Shown here one piece after another: positions 24,532 through 38,719 of a stretch of 64,000 nucleotides of DNA; positions within the stretch are counted from its first letter, which is position 1, and the number at the start of each line of letters is the position of its first letter. The translations under genes and the position numbers were made by a program. The notes beneath the pieces were generated by a model. The model did no database searches, was not told where the DNA came from, and saw only the letters and a list, made by a program, of their open reading frames with translations. The DNA is from Labia minor. Taxonomy: Eukaryota; Arthropoda; Insecta; Dermaptera; Spongiphoridae. The stretch is taken from contig CAUJBJ010000010.1 in assembly GCA_963082975.1 (NCBI GenBank), positions 558,001 through 622,000 of the forward strand, written 5' to 3'.

Positions 24532-24533
<2 letters not shown>
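24300..24533 (+). other. 3' UTR of retrotransposon copy 2
   Basis: Identical to 18804-19037 by my reading, including the AATG-type repeat (24341-24385) and the hairpin-forming inverted repeats, such as GTGGG/CCCAC at 24460-24476 and CAAGTT/AACTTG at 24481-24501. Confidence 0.8.

Positions 24534-24576
<43 letters not shown>
24534..24576 (+). other. Poly-A tail of retrotransposon copy 2 (43 A)
   Basis: An uninterrupted A run, 19 longer than in copy 1. Its last three As can also be read as the first three bases of the 3' target-site duplication. Confidence 0.93.
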
Positions 24577-24579
<3 letters not shown>

Positions 24580-24586
24580 AAAATCC
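24574..24586 (+). repeat. Target-site duplication, 3' copy, of retrotransposon copy 2
   Basis: AAAGGGAAAATCC, after which the interrupted monomer continues with TACTTTTTTAAATACG. It matches the 5' copy at 23408-23420. Confidence 0.85.
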
Positions 24587-26479
24587 TACTTTTTTAAATA
24601 CGAGGGATAAAATTATCTTTTATATTTTATTTTATTAATTTTCTGATTCTAATTAAGAATAAATTCATATTTGATCGATTTCTTAAATATTTTCATTGAA
24701 TTCTTACGGAAAAGTCTGATTTTGTTCAAATATTAAAGGGAAAATCCTACTTTTTTAAATACGAGGGATAAAATTATCTTTTTTATTTTATTTTATTAAT
24801 TTTCTGATTATAATGAAGAATAAATTCATTTTTGATCGATTTCTTAAATATTTTCATTGAATTCTTACGGATTAGTGTGATTTTGTTCAAATATTAAAGG
24901 GAAAATCCTACTTTTTTAAATACGAGGGATAAAATTATCTTTTATATTTTATTTTATTAATTTTCTGATTCTAATTAAGAATAAATTCATATTTGATCGA
25001 TTTCTTAAATATTTTCATTGAATTCTTACGGAAAAGTCTGATTTTGTTCAAATATTAAAGGGAAAATCCTACTTTTTTAAATACGAGGGATAAAATTATC
25101 TTTTTTATTTTATTTTATTAATTTTCTGATTATAATGAAGAATAAATTCATTTTTGATCGATTTCTTAAATATTTTCATTGAATTCTTACGGATTAGTGT
25201 GATTTTGTTCAAATATTAAATGGAAAATCCTACTTTTTTAAATACGAGGGATAAAATTATCTTTTATATTTTATTTTATTCATTTTCTGATTCTAATTAA
25301 GAATAAATTCATATTTGATCGATTTCTTAAATATTTTCATTGAATTCTTACGGAAAAGTCTGATTTTGTTCAAATATTAAAGGGAAAATCCTACTTTTTT
25401 AAATACGAGGGATAAAATTATCTTTTATATTTTATTTTATTAATTTTCTGATTCTATTGAAGAATAAATTCATATTTGATCGATTTCTTAAATATTTTCA
25501 TTGAATTCTTACGGAAAAGTCTGATTTTGTTCAAATATTAAAGGGAAAATCCTACTTTTTTAAATACGAGGGATAAAATTATCTTTTATATTTTATTTTA
25601 TTAATTTTCTGATTCTATTAAAGAATAAATTCATATTTGATCGATTTCTTAAATATTTTCATTGAATTCTTACGGATTACTGTGATTTTGTTCAAATATT
25701 AAAGGGAAAATCCTAGTTTTTTAAATACGAGGGATAAAATTATCTTTTTTATTTTATTTTATTAATTTTCTGGTTCTAATGAAGAATAAATTCATATTTG
25801 ATCGATTTCTTAATTATTTTCATTGAATTCTTACGGAAAATCTGATTTTGTTCAAATATTAAAGGGAAAATTCCTACTTTTTTAAATACGAGGGATAAAA
25901 TTATCTTTTATATTTTATTTTATTCATTTTCTGATTCTAATGAAGAATAAATTCATATTTGATTGATTTCTTAAATATTTTCATTGAATTCTTACGGATT
26001 AGTGTGATTTTGTTCAAATATTAAAGGGAAAATCCTACTTTTTTAAATACGAGGGATAAAATTAACTTTTATATTTTATTTTATTAATTTTCTGATTCTA
26101 TTGAAGAATAAATTCATATTTGATCGATTTCTTAAATATTTTCATTGAATTCTTACGGAAAAGTCTGATTTTGTTCAAATATTAAAGGGAAAAATCCTAC
26201 TTTTTTAAATACGAGGGATAAAATTATCTTTTTTATTTTATTTTATTAATTTTCTGATTCTAATGAAGAATAAATTCATATTTGATCGATTTGTTAAATA
26301 TTTTCATTGAATTCTTACGGAAAAGTCTGATTTTGTTCAAATATTAAAGGGAAAATCCTACTTTTTTAAATACGAGGGACAAAATTATCTTTTATATTTT
26401 ATTTTATTCATTTTCTGATTCTAATTAAGAATAAATTCATATTTGATCGATTTCTTAAATATTTTCATTGAATTCTTAC

Positions 26480-29400
26480 GGATTAGTGTGATTTTGTTCA
26501 AATATTAAAGGGAAAATCCTACTTTTTTAAATACGAGGGATAAAATTATCTTTTATATTTTATTTTATTAATTTTCTGATTCTATTGAAGAATAAATTCA
26601 TATTTGATCGATTTCTTAAATATTTTCATTGAATTCTTACGGAAAAGTCTGATTTTGTTCAAATATTAAAGGGAAAATCCTACTTTTTTAAATACGAGGG
26701 ATAAAAATATCTTTTTTATTTTATTTTATTAATTTTCTGATTATAATTAAGAATAAATTCATATTTGATCGATTTCTTAAATATTTTCATTGAATTCTTA
26801 CGGATTACTGTGATTTTGTTCAAATATTAAAGGGAAAATCCTACTTTTTTAAATACGAGGGATAAAATTATCTTTTATATTTTATTTTATTCATTTTCTG
26901 ATTCTAATTAAGAATAAATTCATATTTGATCGATTTCTTAAATATTTTCATTGAATTCTTACGGAAAAGTCTGATTTTGTTCAAATATTAAAGGGAAAAT
27001 CCTACTTTTTTAAATACGAGGGATAAAATTATCTTTTTTATTTTATTTTATTAATTTTCTGATTATAATTAAGAATAAATTCATTTTTGATCGATTTCTT
27101 AAATATTTTCATTGAATTCTTACGGATTAGTGTGATTTTGTTCAAATATTAAAGGGAAAATCCTACTTTTTTAAATACGAGGGATAAAATTATCTTTTAT
27201 ATTTTATTTTATTCATTTTCTGATTCTAATTAAGAATAAATTCATATTTGATCGATTTCTTAAATATTTTCATTGAATTCTTACGGAAAAGTCTGATTTT
27301 GTTCAAATATTAAAGGGAAAATCCTACTTTTTTAAATACGAGGGATAAAATTATCTTTTATATTTTATTTTATTAATTTTCTGATTCTATTGAAGAATAA
27401 ATTCATATTTGATCGATTTCTTAAATATTTTCATTGAATTCTTACGGAAAAGTCTGATTTTGTTCAAATATTAAAGGGAAAATCCTACTTTTTTAAATAC
27501 GAGGGATAAAATTATCTTTTATATTTTATTTTATTAATTTTCTGATTCTATTAAAGAATAAATTCATATTTGATCGATTTCTTAAATATTTTCATTGAAT
27601 TCTTACGGATTACTGTGATTTTGTTCAAATATTAAAGGGAAAATCCTAGTTTTTTAAATACGAGGGATAAAATTATCTTTTTTATTTTATTTTATTAATT
27701 TTCTGGTTCTAATGAAGAATAAATTCATATTTGATCGATTTCTTAATTATTTTCATTGAATTCTTACGGAAAATCTGATTTTGTTCAAATATTAAAGGGA
27801 AAATTCCTACTTTTTTAAATACGAGGGATAAAATTATCTTTTATATTTTATTTTATTCATTTTCTGATTCTAATGAAGAATAAATTCATATTTGATTGAT
27901 TTCTTAAATATTTTCATTGAATTCTTACGGATTAGTGTGATTTTGTTCAAATATTAAAGGGAAAATCCTACTTTTTTAAATACGAGGGATAAAATTAACT
28001 TTTATATTTTATTTTATTAATTTTCTGATTCTATTGAAGAATAAATTCATATTTGATCGATTTCTTAAATATTTTCATTGAATTCTTACGGAAAAGTCTG
28101 ATTTTGTTCAAATATTAAAGGGAAAAATCCTACTTTTTTAAATACGAGGGATAAAATTATCTTTTTTATTTTATTTTATTAATTTTCTGATTCTAATGAA
28201 GAATAAATTCATATTTGATCGATTTCTTAAATATTTTCATTGAATTCTTACGGAAAAGTCTGATTTTGTTCAAATATTAAAGGGAAAATCCTACTTTTTT
28301 AAATACGAGGGACAAAATTATCTTTTATATTTTATTTTATTCATTTTCTGATTCTAATTAAGAATAAATTCATATTTGATCGATTTCTTAAATATTTTCA
28401 TTGAATTCTTACGGATTACTGTGATTTTGTTCAAATATTAAAGGGAAAATCCTAGTTTTTTAAATACGAGGGATAAAATTATCTTTTTTATTTTATTTTA
28501 TTACTTTTCTGGTTCTAATGAAGAATAAATTCATATTTGATCGATTTCTTAAATATTTTCATTGAATTCTTACGGAAAATCTGATTTTGTTCAAATATTA
28601 AAGGGAAAATTCCTACTTTTTTAAATACGAGGGATAAAATTATCTTTTATATTTTATTTTATTCATTTTCTGATTCTAATGAAGAATAAATTCATATTTG
28701 ATCGATTTCTTAAATATTTTCATTGAATTCTTACGGATTAGTGTGATTTTGTTCAAATATTAAAGGGAAAATCCTACTTTTTTAAATACGAGGGATAAAA
28801 TTATCTTTTATATTTTATTTTATTAATTTTCTGATTCTATTGAAGAATAAATTCATATTTGATCGATTTCTTAAATATTTTCATTGAATTCTTACGGATT
28901 ACTGTGATTTTGTTCAAATATTAAAGGGAAAATCCTACTTTTTTAAATACGAGGGATAAAAATATCTTTTTTATTTTATTTTATTAATTTTCTGATTATA
29001 ATTAAGAATAAATTCATATTTGATCGATTTCTTAAATATTTTCATTGAATTCTTACGGATTACTGTGATTTTGTTCAAATATTAAAGGGAAAATCCTACT
29101 TTTTTAAATACGAGGGATAAAATTATCTTTTATATTTTATTTTATTCATTTTCTGATTCTAATTAAGAATAAATTCATATTTGATCGATTTCTTAAATAT
29201 TTTCATTGAATTCTTACGGAAAAGTCTGATTTTGTTCAAATATTAAAGGGAAAATCCTACTTTTTTAAATACGAGGGATAAAATTATCTTTTTTATTTTA
29301 TTTTATTAATTTTCTGATTATAATGAAGAATAAATTCATTTTTGATCGATTTCTTAAATATTTTCATTGAATTCTTACGGATTAGTGTGATTTTGTTCAA

Positions 29401-32400
29401 ATATTAAAGGGAAAATCCTACTTTTTTAAATACGAGGGATAAAATTATCTTTTATATTTTATTTTATTCATTTTCTGATTCTAATTAAGAATAAATTCAT
29501 ATTTGATCGATTTCTTAAATATTTTCATTGAATTCTTACGGAAAAGTCTGATTTTGTTCAAATATTAAAGGGAAAATCCTACTTTTTTAAATACGAGGGA
29601 TAAAATTATCTTTTATATTTTATTTTATTAATTTTCTGATTCTATTGAAGAATAAATTCATATTTGATCGATTTCTTAAATATTTTCATTGAATTCTTAC
29701 GGAAAATCTGATTTTGTTCAAATATTAAAGGGAAAATCTACTTTTTTAAATACGTGGGATAAAATTATCTTTTATATTTTATTTTATTAATTTTCTGATT
29801 CTATTAAAGAATAAATACATATTTGATCGATTTCTTAAATATTTTCATTGAATTCTTACGGATTACTGTGATTTTGTTCAAATATTAAAGGGAAAATCCT
29901 AGTTTTTTAAATACGAGGGATAAAATTATCTTTTTTATTTTATTTTATTAATTTTCTGGTTCTAATGAAGAATAAATTCATATTTGATCGATTTCTTAAT
30001 TATTTTCATTGAATTCTTACGGAAAATCTGATTTTGTTCAAATATTAAAGGGAAAATTCCTACTTTTTTAAATACGAGTGATAAAATTATCTTTTATATT
30101 TTATTTTATTCATTTTCTGATTCTAATGAAGAATAAATTCATATTTGATTGATTTCTTAAATATTTTCATTGAATTCTTACGGATTAGTGTGATTTTGTT
30201 CAAATATTAAAGGGAAAATCCTACTTTTTTAAATACGAGGGATAAAATTAACTTTTATATTTTATTTTATTAATTTTCTGATTCTATTGAAGAATAAATT
30301 CATATTTGATCGATTTCTTAAATATTTTCATTGAATTCTTACGGAAAAGTCTGATTTTGTTCAAATATTAAAGGGAAAAATCCTACTTTTTTAAATACGA
30401 GGGATAAAATTATCTTTTTTATTTTATTTTATTAATTTTCTGATTCTAATGAAGAATAAATTCATATTTGATCGATTTGTTAAATATTTTCATTGAATTC
30501 TTACGGAAAAGTCTGATTTTGTTCAAATATTAAAGGGAAAATCCTACTTTTTTAAATACGAGGGACAAAATTATCTTTTATATTTTATTTTATTCATTTT
30601 CTGATTCTAATTAAGAATAAATTCATATTTGATCGATTTCTTAAATATTTTCATTGAATTCTTACGGATTACTGTGATTTTGTTCAAATATTAAAGGGAA
30701 AATCCTAGTTTTTTAAATACGAGGGATAAAATTATCTTTTTTATTTTATTTTATTAATTTTCTGGTTCTAATGAAGAATAAATTCATATTTGATCGATTT
30801 CTTAAATATTTTCATTGAATTCTTACGGAAAATCTGATTTTGTTCAAATATTAAAGGGAAAATTCCTACTTTTTTAAATACGAGGGATAAAATTATCTTT
30901 TATATTTTATTTTATTCATTTTCTGATTCTAATGAAGAATAAATTCATATTTGATCGATTTCTTAAATATTTTCATTGAATTCTTACGGATTAGTGTGAT
31001 TTTGTTCAAATATTAAAGGGAAAATCCTACTTTTTTAAATACGAGGGATAAAATTATCTTTTATATTTTATTTTATTAATTTTCTGATTCTATTGAAGAA
31101 TAAATTCATATTTGATCGATTTCTTAAATATTTTCATTGAATTCTTACGGAAAAGTCTGATTTTGTTCAAATATTAAAGGGAAAATCCTACTTTTTTAAA
31201 TACGAGGGATAAAAATATCTTTTTTATTTTATTTTATTAATTTTCTGATTATAATTAAGAATAAATTCATATTTGATCGATTTCTTAAATATTTTCATTG
31301 AATTCTTACGGATTACTGTGATTTTGTTCAAATATTAAAGGGAAAATCCTACTTTTTTAAATACGAGGGATAAAATTATCTTTTATATTTTATTTTATTC
31401 ATTTTCTGATTCTAATTAAGAATAAATTCATATTTGATCGATTTCTTAAATATTTTCATTGAATTCTTACGGAAAAGTCTGATTTTGTTCAAATATTAAA
31501 GGGAAAATCCTACTTTTTTAAATACGAGGGATAAAATTATCTTTTTTATTTTATTTTATTAATTTTCTGATTATAATGAAGAATAAATTCATTTTTGATC
31601 GATTTCTTAAATATTTTCATTGAATTCTTACGGATTAGTGTGATTTTGTTCAAATATTAAAGGGAAAATCCTACTTTTTTAAATACGAGGGATAAAATTA
31701 TCTTTTATATTTTATTTTATTCATTTTCTGATTCTAATTAAGAATAAATTCATATTTGATCGATTTCTTAAATATTTTCATTGAATTCTTACGGAAAAGT
31801 CTGATTTTGTTCAAATATTAAAGGGAAAATCCTACTTTTTTAAATACGAGGGATAAAATTATCTTTTATATTTTATTTTATTAATTTTCTGATTCTATTG
31901 AAGAATAAATTCATATTTGATCGATTTCTTAAATATTTTCATTGAATTCTTACGGAAAAGTCTGATTTTGTTCAAATATTAAAGGGAAAATCCTACTTTT
32001 TTAAATACGAGGGATAAAATTATCTTTTATATTTTATTTTATTAATTTTCTGATTCTATTAAAGAATAAATTCATATTTGATCGATTTCTTAAATATTTT
32101 CATTGAATTCTTACGGATTACTGTGATTTTGTTCAAATATTAAAGGGAAAATCCTAGTTTTTTAAATACGAGGGATAAAATTATCTTTTTTATTTTATTT
32201 TATTAATTTTCTGGTTCTAATGAAGAATAAATTCATATTTGATCGATTTCTTAATTATTTTCATTGAATTCTTACGGAAAATCTGATTTTGTTCAAATAT
32301 TAAAGGGAAAATTCCTACTTTTTTAAATACGAGGGATAAAATTATCTTTTATATTTTATTTTATTCATTTTCTGATTCTAATGAAGAATAAATTCATATT

Positions 32401-34918
32401 TGATTGATTTCTTAAATATTTTCATTGAATTCTTACGGATTAGTGTGATTTTGTTCAAATATTAAAGGGAAAATCCTACTTTTTTAAATACGAGGGATAA
32501 AATTAACTTTTATATTTTATTTTATTAATTTTCTGATTCTATTGAAGAATAAATTCATATTTGATCGATTTCTTAAATATTTTCATTGAATTCTTACGGA
32601 AAAGTCTGATTTTGTTCAAATATTAAAGGGAAAAATCCTACTTTTTTAAATACGAGGGATAAAATTATCTTTTTTATTTTATTTTATTAATTTTCTGATT
32701 CTAATGAAGAATAAATTCATATTTGATCGATTTCTTAAATATTTTCATTGAATTCTTACGGAAAAGTCTGATTTTGTTCAAATATTAAAGGGAAAATCCT
32801 ACTTTTTTAAATACGAGGGACAAAATTATCTTTTATATTTTATTTTATTCATTTTCTGATTCTAATTAAGAATAAATTCATATTTGATCGATTTCTTAAA
32901 TATTTTCATTGAATTCTTACGGATTACTGTGATTTTGTTCAAATATTAAAGGGAAAATCCTAGTTTTTTAAATACGAGGGATAAAATTATCTTTTTTATT
33001 TTATTTTATTACTTTTCTGGTTCTAATGAAGAATAAATTCATATTTGATCGATTTCTTAAATATTTTCATTGAATTCTTACGGAAAATCTGATTTTGTTC
33101 AAATATTAAAGGGAAAATTCCTACTTTTTTAAATACGAGGGATAAAATTATCTTTTATATTTTATTTTATTCATTTTCTGATTCTAATGAAGAATAAATT
33201 CATATTTGATCGATTTCTTAAATATTTTCATTGAATTCTTACGGATTAGTGTGATTTTGTTCAAATATTAAAGGGAAAATCCTACTTTTTTAAATACGAG
33301 GGATAAAATTATCTTTTATATTTTATTTTATTAATTTTCTGATTCTATTGAAGAATAAATTCATATTTGATCGATTTCTTAAATATTTTCATTGAATTCT
33401 TACGGATTACTGTGATTTTGTTCAAATATTAAAGGGAAAATCCTACTTTTTTAAATACGAGGGATAAAAATATCTTTTTTATTTTATTTTATTAATTTTC
33501 TGATTATAATTAAGAATAAATTCATATTTGATCGATTTCTTAAATATTTTCATTGAATTCTTACGGATTACTGTGATTTTGTTCAAATATTAAAGGGAAA
33601 ATCCTACTTTTTTAAATACGAGGGATAAAATTATCTTTTATATTTTATTTTATTCATTTTCTGATTCTAATTAAGAATAAATTCATATTTGATCGATTTC
33701 TTAAATATTTTCATTGAATTCTTACGGAAAAGTCTGATTTTGTTCAAATATTAAAGGGAAAATCCTACTTTTTTAAATACGAGGGATAAAATTATCTTTT
33801 TTATTTTATTTTATTAATTTTCTGATTATAATGAAGAATAAATTCATTTTTGATCGATTTCTTAAATATTTTCATTGAATTCTTACGGATTAGTGTGATT
33901 TTGTTCAAATATTAAAGGGAAAATCCTACTTTTTTAAATACGAGGGATAAAATTATCTTTTATATTTTATTTTATTCATTTTCTGATTCTAATTAAGAAT
34001 AAATTCATATTTGATCGATTTCTTAAATATTTTCATTGAATTCTTACGGAAAAGTCTGATTTTGTTCAAATATTAAAGGGAAAATCCTACTTTTTTAAAT
34101 ACGAGGGATAAAATTATCTTTTATATTTTATTTTATTAATTTTCTGATTCTATTGAAGAATAAATTCATATTTGATCGATTTCTTAAATATTTTCATTGA
34201 ATTCTTACGGAAAATCTGATTTTGTTCAAATATTAAAGGGAAAATCTACTTTTTTAAATACGTGGGATAAAATTATCTTTTATATTTTATTTTATTAATT
34301 TTCTGATTCTATTAAAGAATAAATACATATTTGATCGATTTCTTAAATATTTTCATTGAATTCTTACGGATTACTGTGATTTTGTTCAAATATTAAAGGG
34401 AAAATCCTAGTTTTTTAAATACGAGGGATAAAATTATCTTTTTTATTTTATTTTATTAATTTTCTGGTTCTAATGAAGAATAAATTCATATTTGATCGAT
34501 TTCTTAATTATTTTCATTGAATTCTTACGGAAAATCTGATTTTGTTCAAATATTAAAGGTAAAATTCCTACTTTTTTAAATACGAGTGATAAAATTATCT
34601 TTTATATTTTATTTTATTCATTTTCTGATTCTAATGAAGAATAAATTCATATTTGATTGATTTCTTAAATATTTTCATTGAATTCTTACGGATTAGTGTG
34701 ATTTTGTTCAAATATTAAAGGGAAAATCCTACTTTTTTAAATACGAGGGATAAAATTAACTTTTATATTTTATTTTATTAATTTTCTGATTCTATTGAAG
34801 AATAAATTCATATTTGATCGATTTCTTAAATATTTTCATTGAATTCTTACGGAAAAGTCTGATTTTGTTCAAATATTAAAGGGAAAAATCCTACTTTTTT
34901 AAATACGAGGGATAAAAT
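26480..34918. repeat. Tandem 28-monomer satellite repeat (period 4508 bp, about 1.9 copies)
   Basis: The first unit is about 26480-30987, and the second runs from about 30988 to 34918 before the sequences diverge. Rare markers keep a 4508-bp offset: GGATAAAAATATC (26700 and 31208), CCTAG (27645 and 32153), the GGGAC variant (28313 and 32821), TTACTTTTCTGG (28501 and 33009) and AAATACAT (29813 and 34321). The one-base-short AAATCTACTT near 29737 recurs near 34245, so that deletion came before the duplication. Confidence 0.8.
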
Positions 34919-37900
34919 TATCTTTTATATTTTATTTTATTAATTTTCTCATTCTATTGAAGAATAAATTCATATTTGATCGATTTCTTAAATATTTTCA
35001 TTGAATTCTTACGGAAAATTCTGATTTTGTTCAAATATTAAAGGGAAAATCCTACTTTTTTAAATACAAGGGATAAAATTATCTTTTATATTTTATTTTA
35101 TTAATTTCCTGATTCTATTGAAGAATAAATTCATATTTGATCGATTTCTTAAATATTTTCATTGAATTCTTACGGATTATTGTGATTTTGTTCAAATATT
35201 AAAGGGAAAATCCTACTTTTTTAAATACGAGGGATAAAATTATCTTTTATATTTTATTTTATTAATTTTCTGATTCTAATTAAGAATAAATTCATATTTG
35301 ATCGATTTCTTAAATATTTTCATTGAATTCTTACGGAAAAGTCTGATTTTGTTCAAATATTAAAGGGAAAATCCTACTTTTTTAAATACGAGGGATAAAA
35401 TTATCTTTTATATTTTATTTTATTAATTTTCTGATTCTATTGAAGAATAAATTCATATTTGATCGATTTCTTAAATATTTTCATTGAATTCTTACGGAAA
35501 AGTCTGATTTTGTTCAAATATTAAAGGGAAAATCCTACTTTTTTAAATACGAGGGATAAAATTATCTTTTATATTTTATTTTATTAATTTTCTGATTCTA
35601 TTAAAGAATAAATTCATATTTGATCGATTTCTTAAATATTTTCATTGAATTCTTACGGATTACTGTGATTTTGTTCAAATATTAAAGGGAAAATCCTAGT
35701 TTTTTAAATACGAGGGATAAAATTATCTTTTTTATTTTATTTTATTAATTTTCTGGTTCTAATGAAGAATAAATTCATATTTGATCGATTTCTTAATTAT
35801 TTTCATTGAATTCTTACGGAAAATCTGATTTTGTTCAAATATTAAAGGGAAAATTCCTACTTTTTTAAATACGAGGGATAAAATTATCTTTTATATTTTA
35901 TTTTATTCATTTTCTGATTCTAATGAAGAATAAATTCATATTTGATTGATTTCTTAAATATTTTCATTGAATTCTTACGGATTAGTGTGATTTTGTTCAA
36001 ATATTAAAGGGAAAATCCTACTTTTTTAAATACGAGGGATAAAATTAACTTTTATATTTTATTTTATTAATTTTCTGATTCTATTGAAGAATAAATTCAT
36101 ATTTGATCGATTTCTTAAATATTTTCATTGAATTCTTACGGAAAAGTCTGATTTTGTTCAAATATTAAAGGGAAAAATCCTACTTTTTTAAATACGAGGG
36201 ATAAAATTATCTTTTTTATTTTATTTTATTAATTTTCTGATTATAATTAAGAATAAATTCATATTTGATCGATTTCTTAAATATTTTCATTGAATTCTTA
36301 CGGATTACTGTGATTTTGTTCAAATATTAAAGGGAAAATCCTACTTTTTTAAATACGAGGGATAAAACTATCTTTTATATTTTATTTTATTCATTTTCTG
36401 ATTCTAATTAAAAATAAATTCATATTTGATCGATTTCTTAAATATTTTCATTGAATTCTTACGGAAAAGTCTGATTTTGTTCAAATATTAAAGGGAAAAT
36501 CCTACTTTTTTAAATACGAGGGATAAAATTATCTTTTTTATTTTATTTTATTAATTTTCTGATTATAATGAAGAATAAATTCATTTTTGATCGATTTCTT
36601 AAATATTTTCATTGAATTCTTACGGATTAGTGTGATTTTGTTCAAATATTAAAGGGAAAATCCTACTTTTTTAAATACGAGGGATAAAATTATCTTTTAT
36701 ATTTTATTTTATTCATTTTCTGATTCTAATTAAGAATAAATTCATATTTGATCGATTTCTTAAATATTTTCATTGAATTCTTACGGAAAAGTCTGATTTT
36801 GTTCAAATATTAAAGGGAAAATCCTACTTTTTTAAATACGAGGGATAAAATTATCTTTTATATTTTATTTTATTAATTTTCTGATTCTATTGAAGAATAA
36901 ACTCATATTTGATCGATTTCTTAAATATTTTCATTGAATTCTTACGGAAAAGTCTGATTTTGTTCAAATATTAAAGGGAAAATCCTACTTTTTTAAATAC
37001 GAGGGATAAAATTATCTTTTATATTTTATTTTATTAATTTTCTGATTCTATTAAAGAATAAATTCATATTTGATCGATTTCTTAAATATTTTCATTGAAT
37101 TCTTACGGATTACTGTGATTTTGTTCAAATATTAAAGGGAAAATCCTAGTTTTTTAAATACGAGGGATAAAATTATCTTTTTTATTTTATTTTATTAATT
37201 TTCTGGTTCTAATGAAGAATAAATTCATATTTGATCGATTTCTTAATTATTTTCATTGAATTCTTACGGAAAAGTCTGATTTTGTTCAAATATTAAAGGG
37301 AAAATTCCTACTTTTTTAAATACGAGGGATAAAATTATCTTTTATATTTTATTTTATTCATTTTCTGATTCTAATGAAGAATAAATTCATATTTGATCGA
37401 TTTCTTAAATATTTTCATTGAATTCTTACGGATTAGTGTGATTTTGTTCAAATATTAAAGGGAAAATCCTACTTTTTTAAATACGAGGGATAAAATTAAC
37501 TTTTATATTTTATTTTATTAATTTTCTGATTCTATTGAAGAATAAATTCATATTTGATCGATTTCTTAATTATTTTCATTGAATTCTTACGGAAAAGTCT
37601 GATTTTGTTCAAATATTAAAGGGAAAATCCTACTTTTTTAAATACGAGGGATAAAATTATCTTTTATATTTTATTTTATTAATTTTCTGATTCTATTGAA
37701 GAATAAATTCATATTTGATCGATTTCTTAAATATTTTCATTGAATTCTTACGGAAAAGTCTGATTTTGTTCAAATATTAAAGGGAAAATCCTACTTTTTT
37801 AAATACGAGGGATAAAATTATCTTTTTTATTTTATTTTATTAATTTTCTGATTATAATGAAGAATAAATTCATTTTTGATCGATTTCTTAAATATTTTCA

Positions 37901-38719
37901 TTGAATTCTTACGGATTAGTGTGATTTTGTTCAAATATTAAAGGGAAAATCCTACTTTTTTAAATACGAGGGATAAAATTATCTTTTATATTTTATTTTA
38001 TTCATTTTCTGATTCTAATTAAGAATAAATTCATATTTGATCGATTTCTTAAATATTTTCATTGAATTCTTACGGAAAATCTGATTTTGTTCAAATATTA
38101 AAGGGAAAATTCCTACTTTTTTAAATACGAGGGATAAAATTATCTTTTATATTTTATTTTATTCATTTTCTGATTCTAATGAAGAATAAATTCATATTTG
38201 ATTGATTTCTTAAATATTTTCATTGAATTCTTACGGATTAGTGTGATTTTGTTCAAATATTAAAGGGAAAATCCTACTTTTTTAAATACGAGGGATAAAA
38301 TTAACTTTTATATTTTATTTTATTAATTTTCTGATTCTATTGAAGAATAAATTCATATTTGATCGATTTCTTAAATATTTTCATTGAATTCTTACGGAAA
38401 AGTCTGATTTTGTTCAAATATTAAAGGGAAAAATCCTACTTTTTTAAATACGAGGGATAAAATTATCTTTTTTATTTTATTTTATTAATTTTCTGATTCT
38501 AATGAAGAATAAATTCATATTTGATCGATTTCTTAAATATTTTCATTGAATTCTTACGGAAAAGTCTGATTTTGTTCAAATATTAAAGGGAAAATCCTAC
38601 TTTTTTAAATACGAGGGATAAAATTATCTTTTATATTTTATTTTATTCATTTTCTGATTCTAATTAAGAATAAATTCATATTTGATCGATTTCTTAAATA
38701 TTTTCATTGAATTCTTACG

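Larger units (their letters stand above)
23421..24576 (+). mobile_element. 5'-truncated R1-clade non-LTR retrotransposon, copy 2
   Basis: An insert of about 1.16 kb collinear with copy 1 at a constant offset of 5496 bp (17925-19037 matches 23421-24533, no indels). It begins in ORF2 after the catalytic RT motifs. It has a partial ORF2 (23421-24299), the 234-nt 3' UTR (24300-24533) and 43 As (24534-24576). A 13-bp target-site duplication, AAAGGGAAAATCC, flanks it. By my reading it differs from copy 1 at three positions, 23700, 23944 and 24245. The different truncation point, poly-A length and target-site duplication show a separate insertion rather than a copy made by satellite amplification. 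It lies in the same orientation and at the same monomer position as copy 1. Confidence 0.96.

Noticed and set aside
17215..24576. Copy 2 as a duplicate of copy 1 made by satellite amplification
   Set aside because: The 5' ends, poly-A lengths and flanking monomer types differ, and copy 2 has its own 13-bp target-site duplication.
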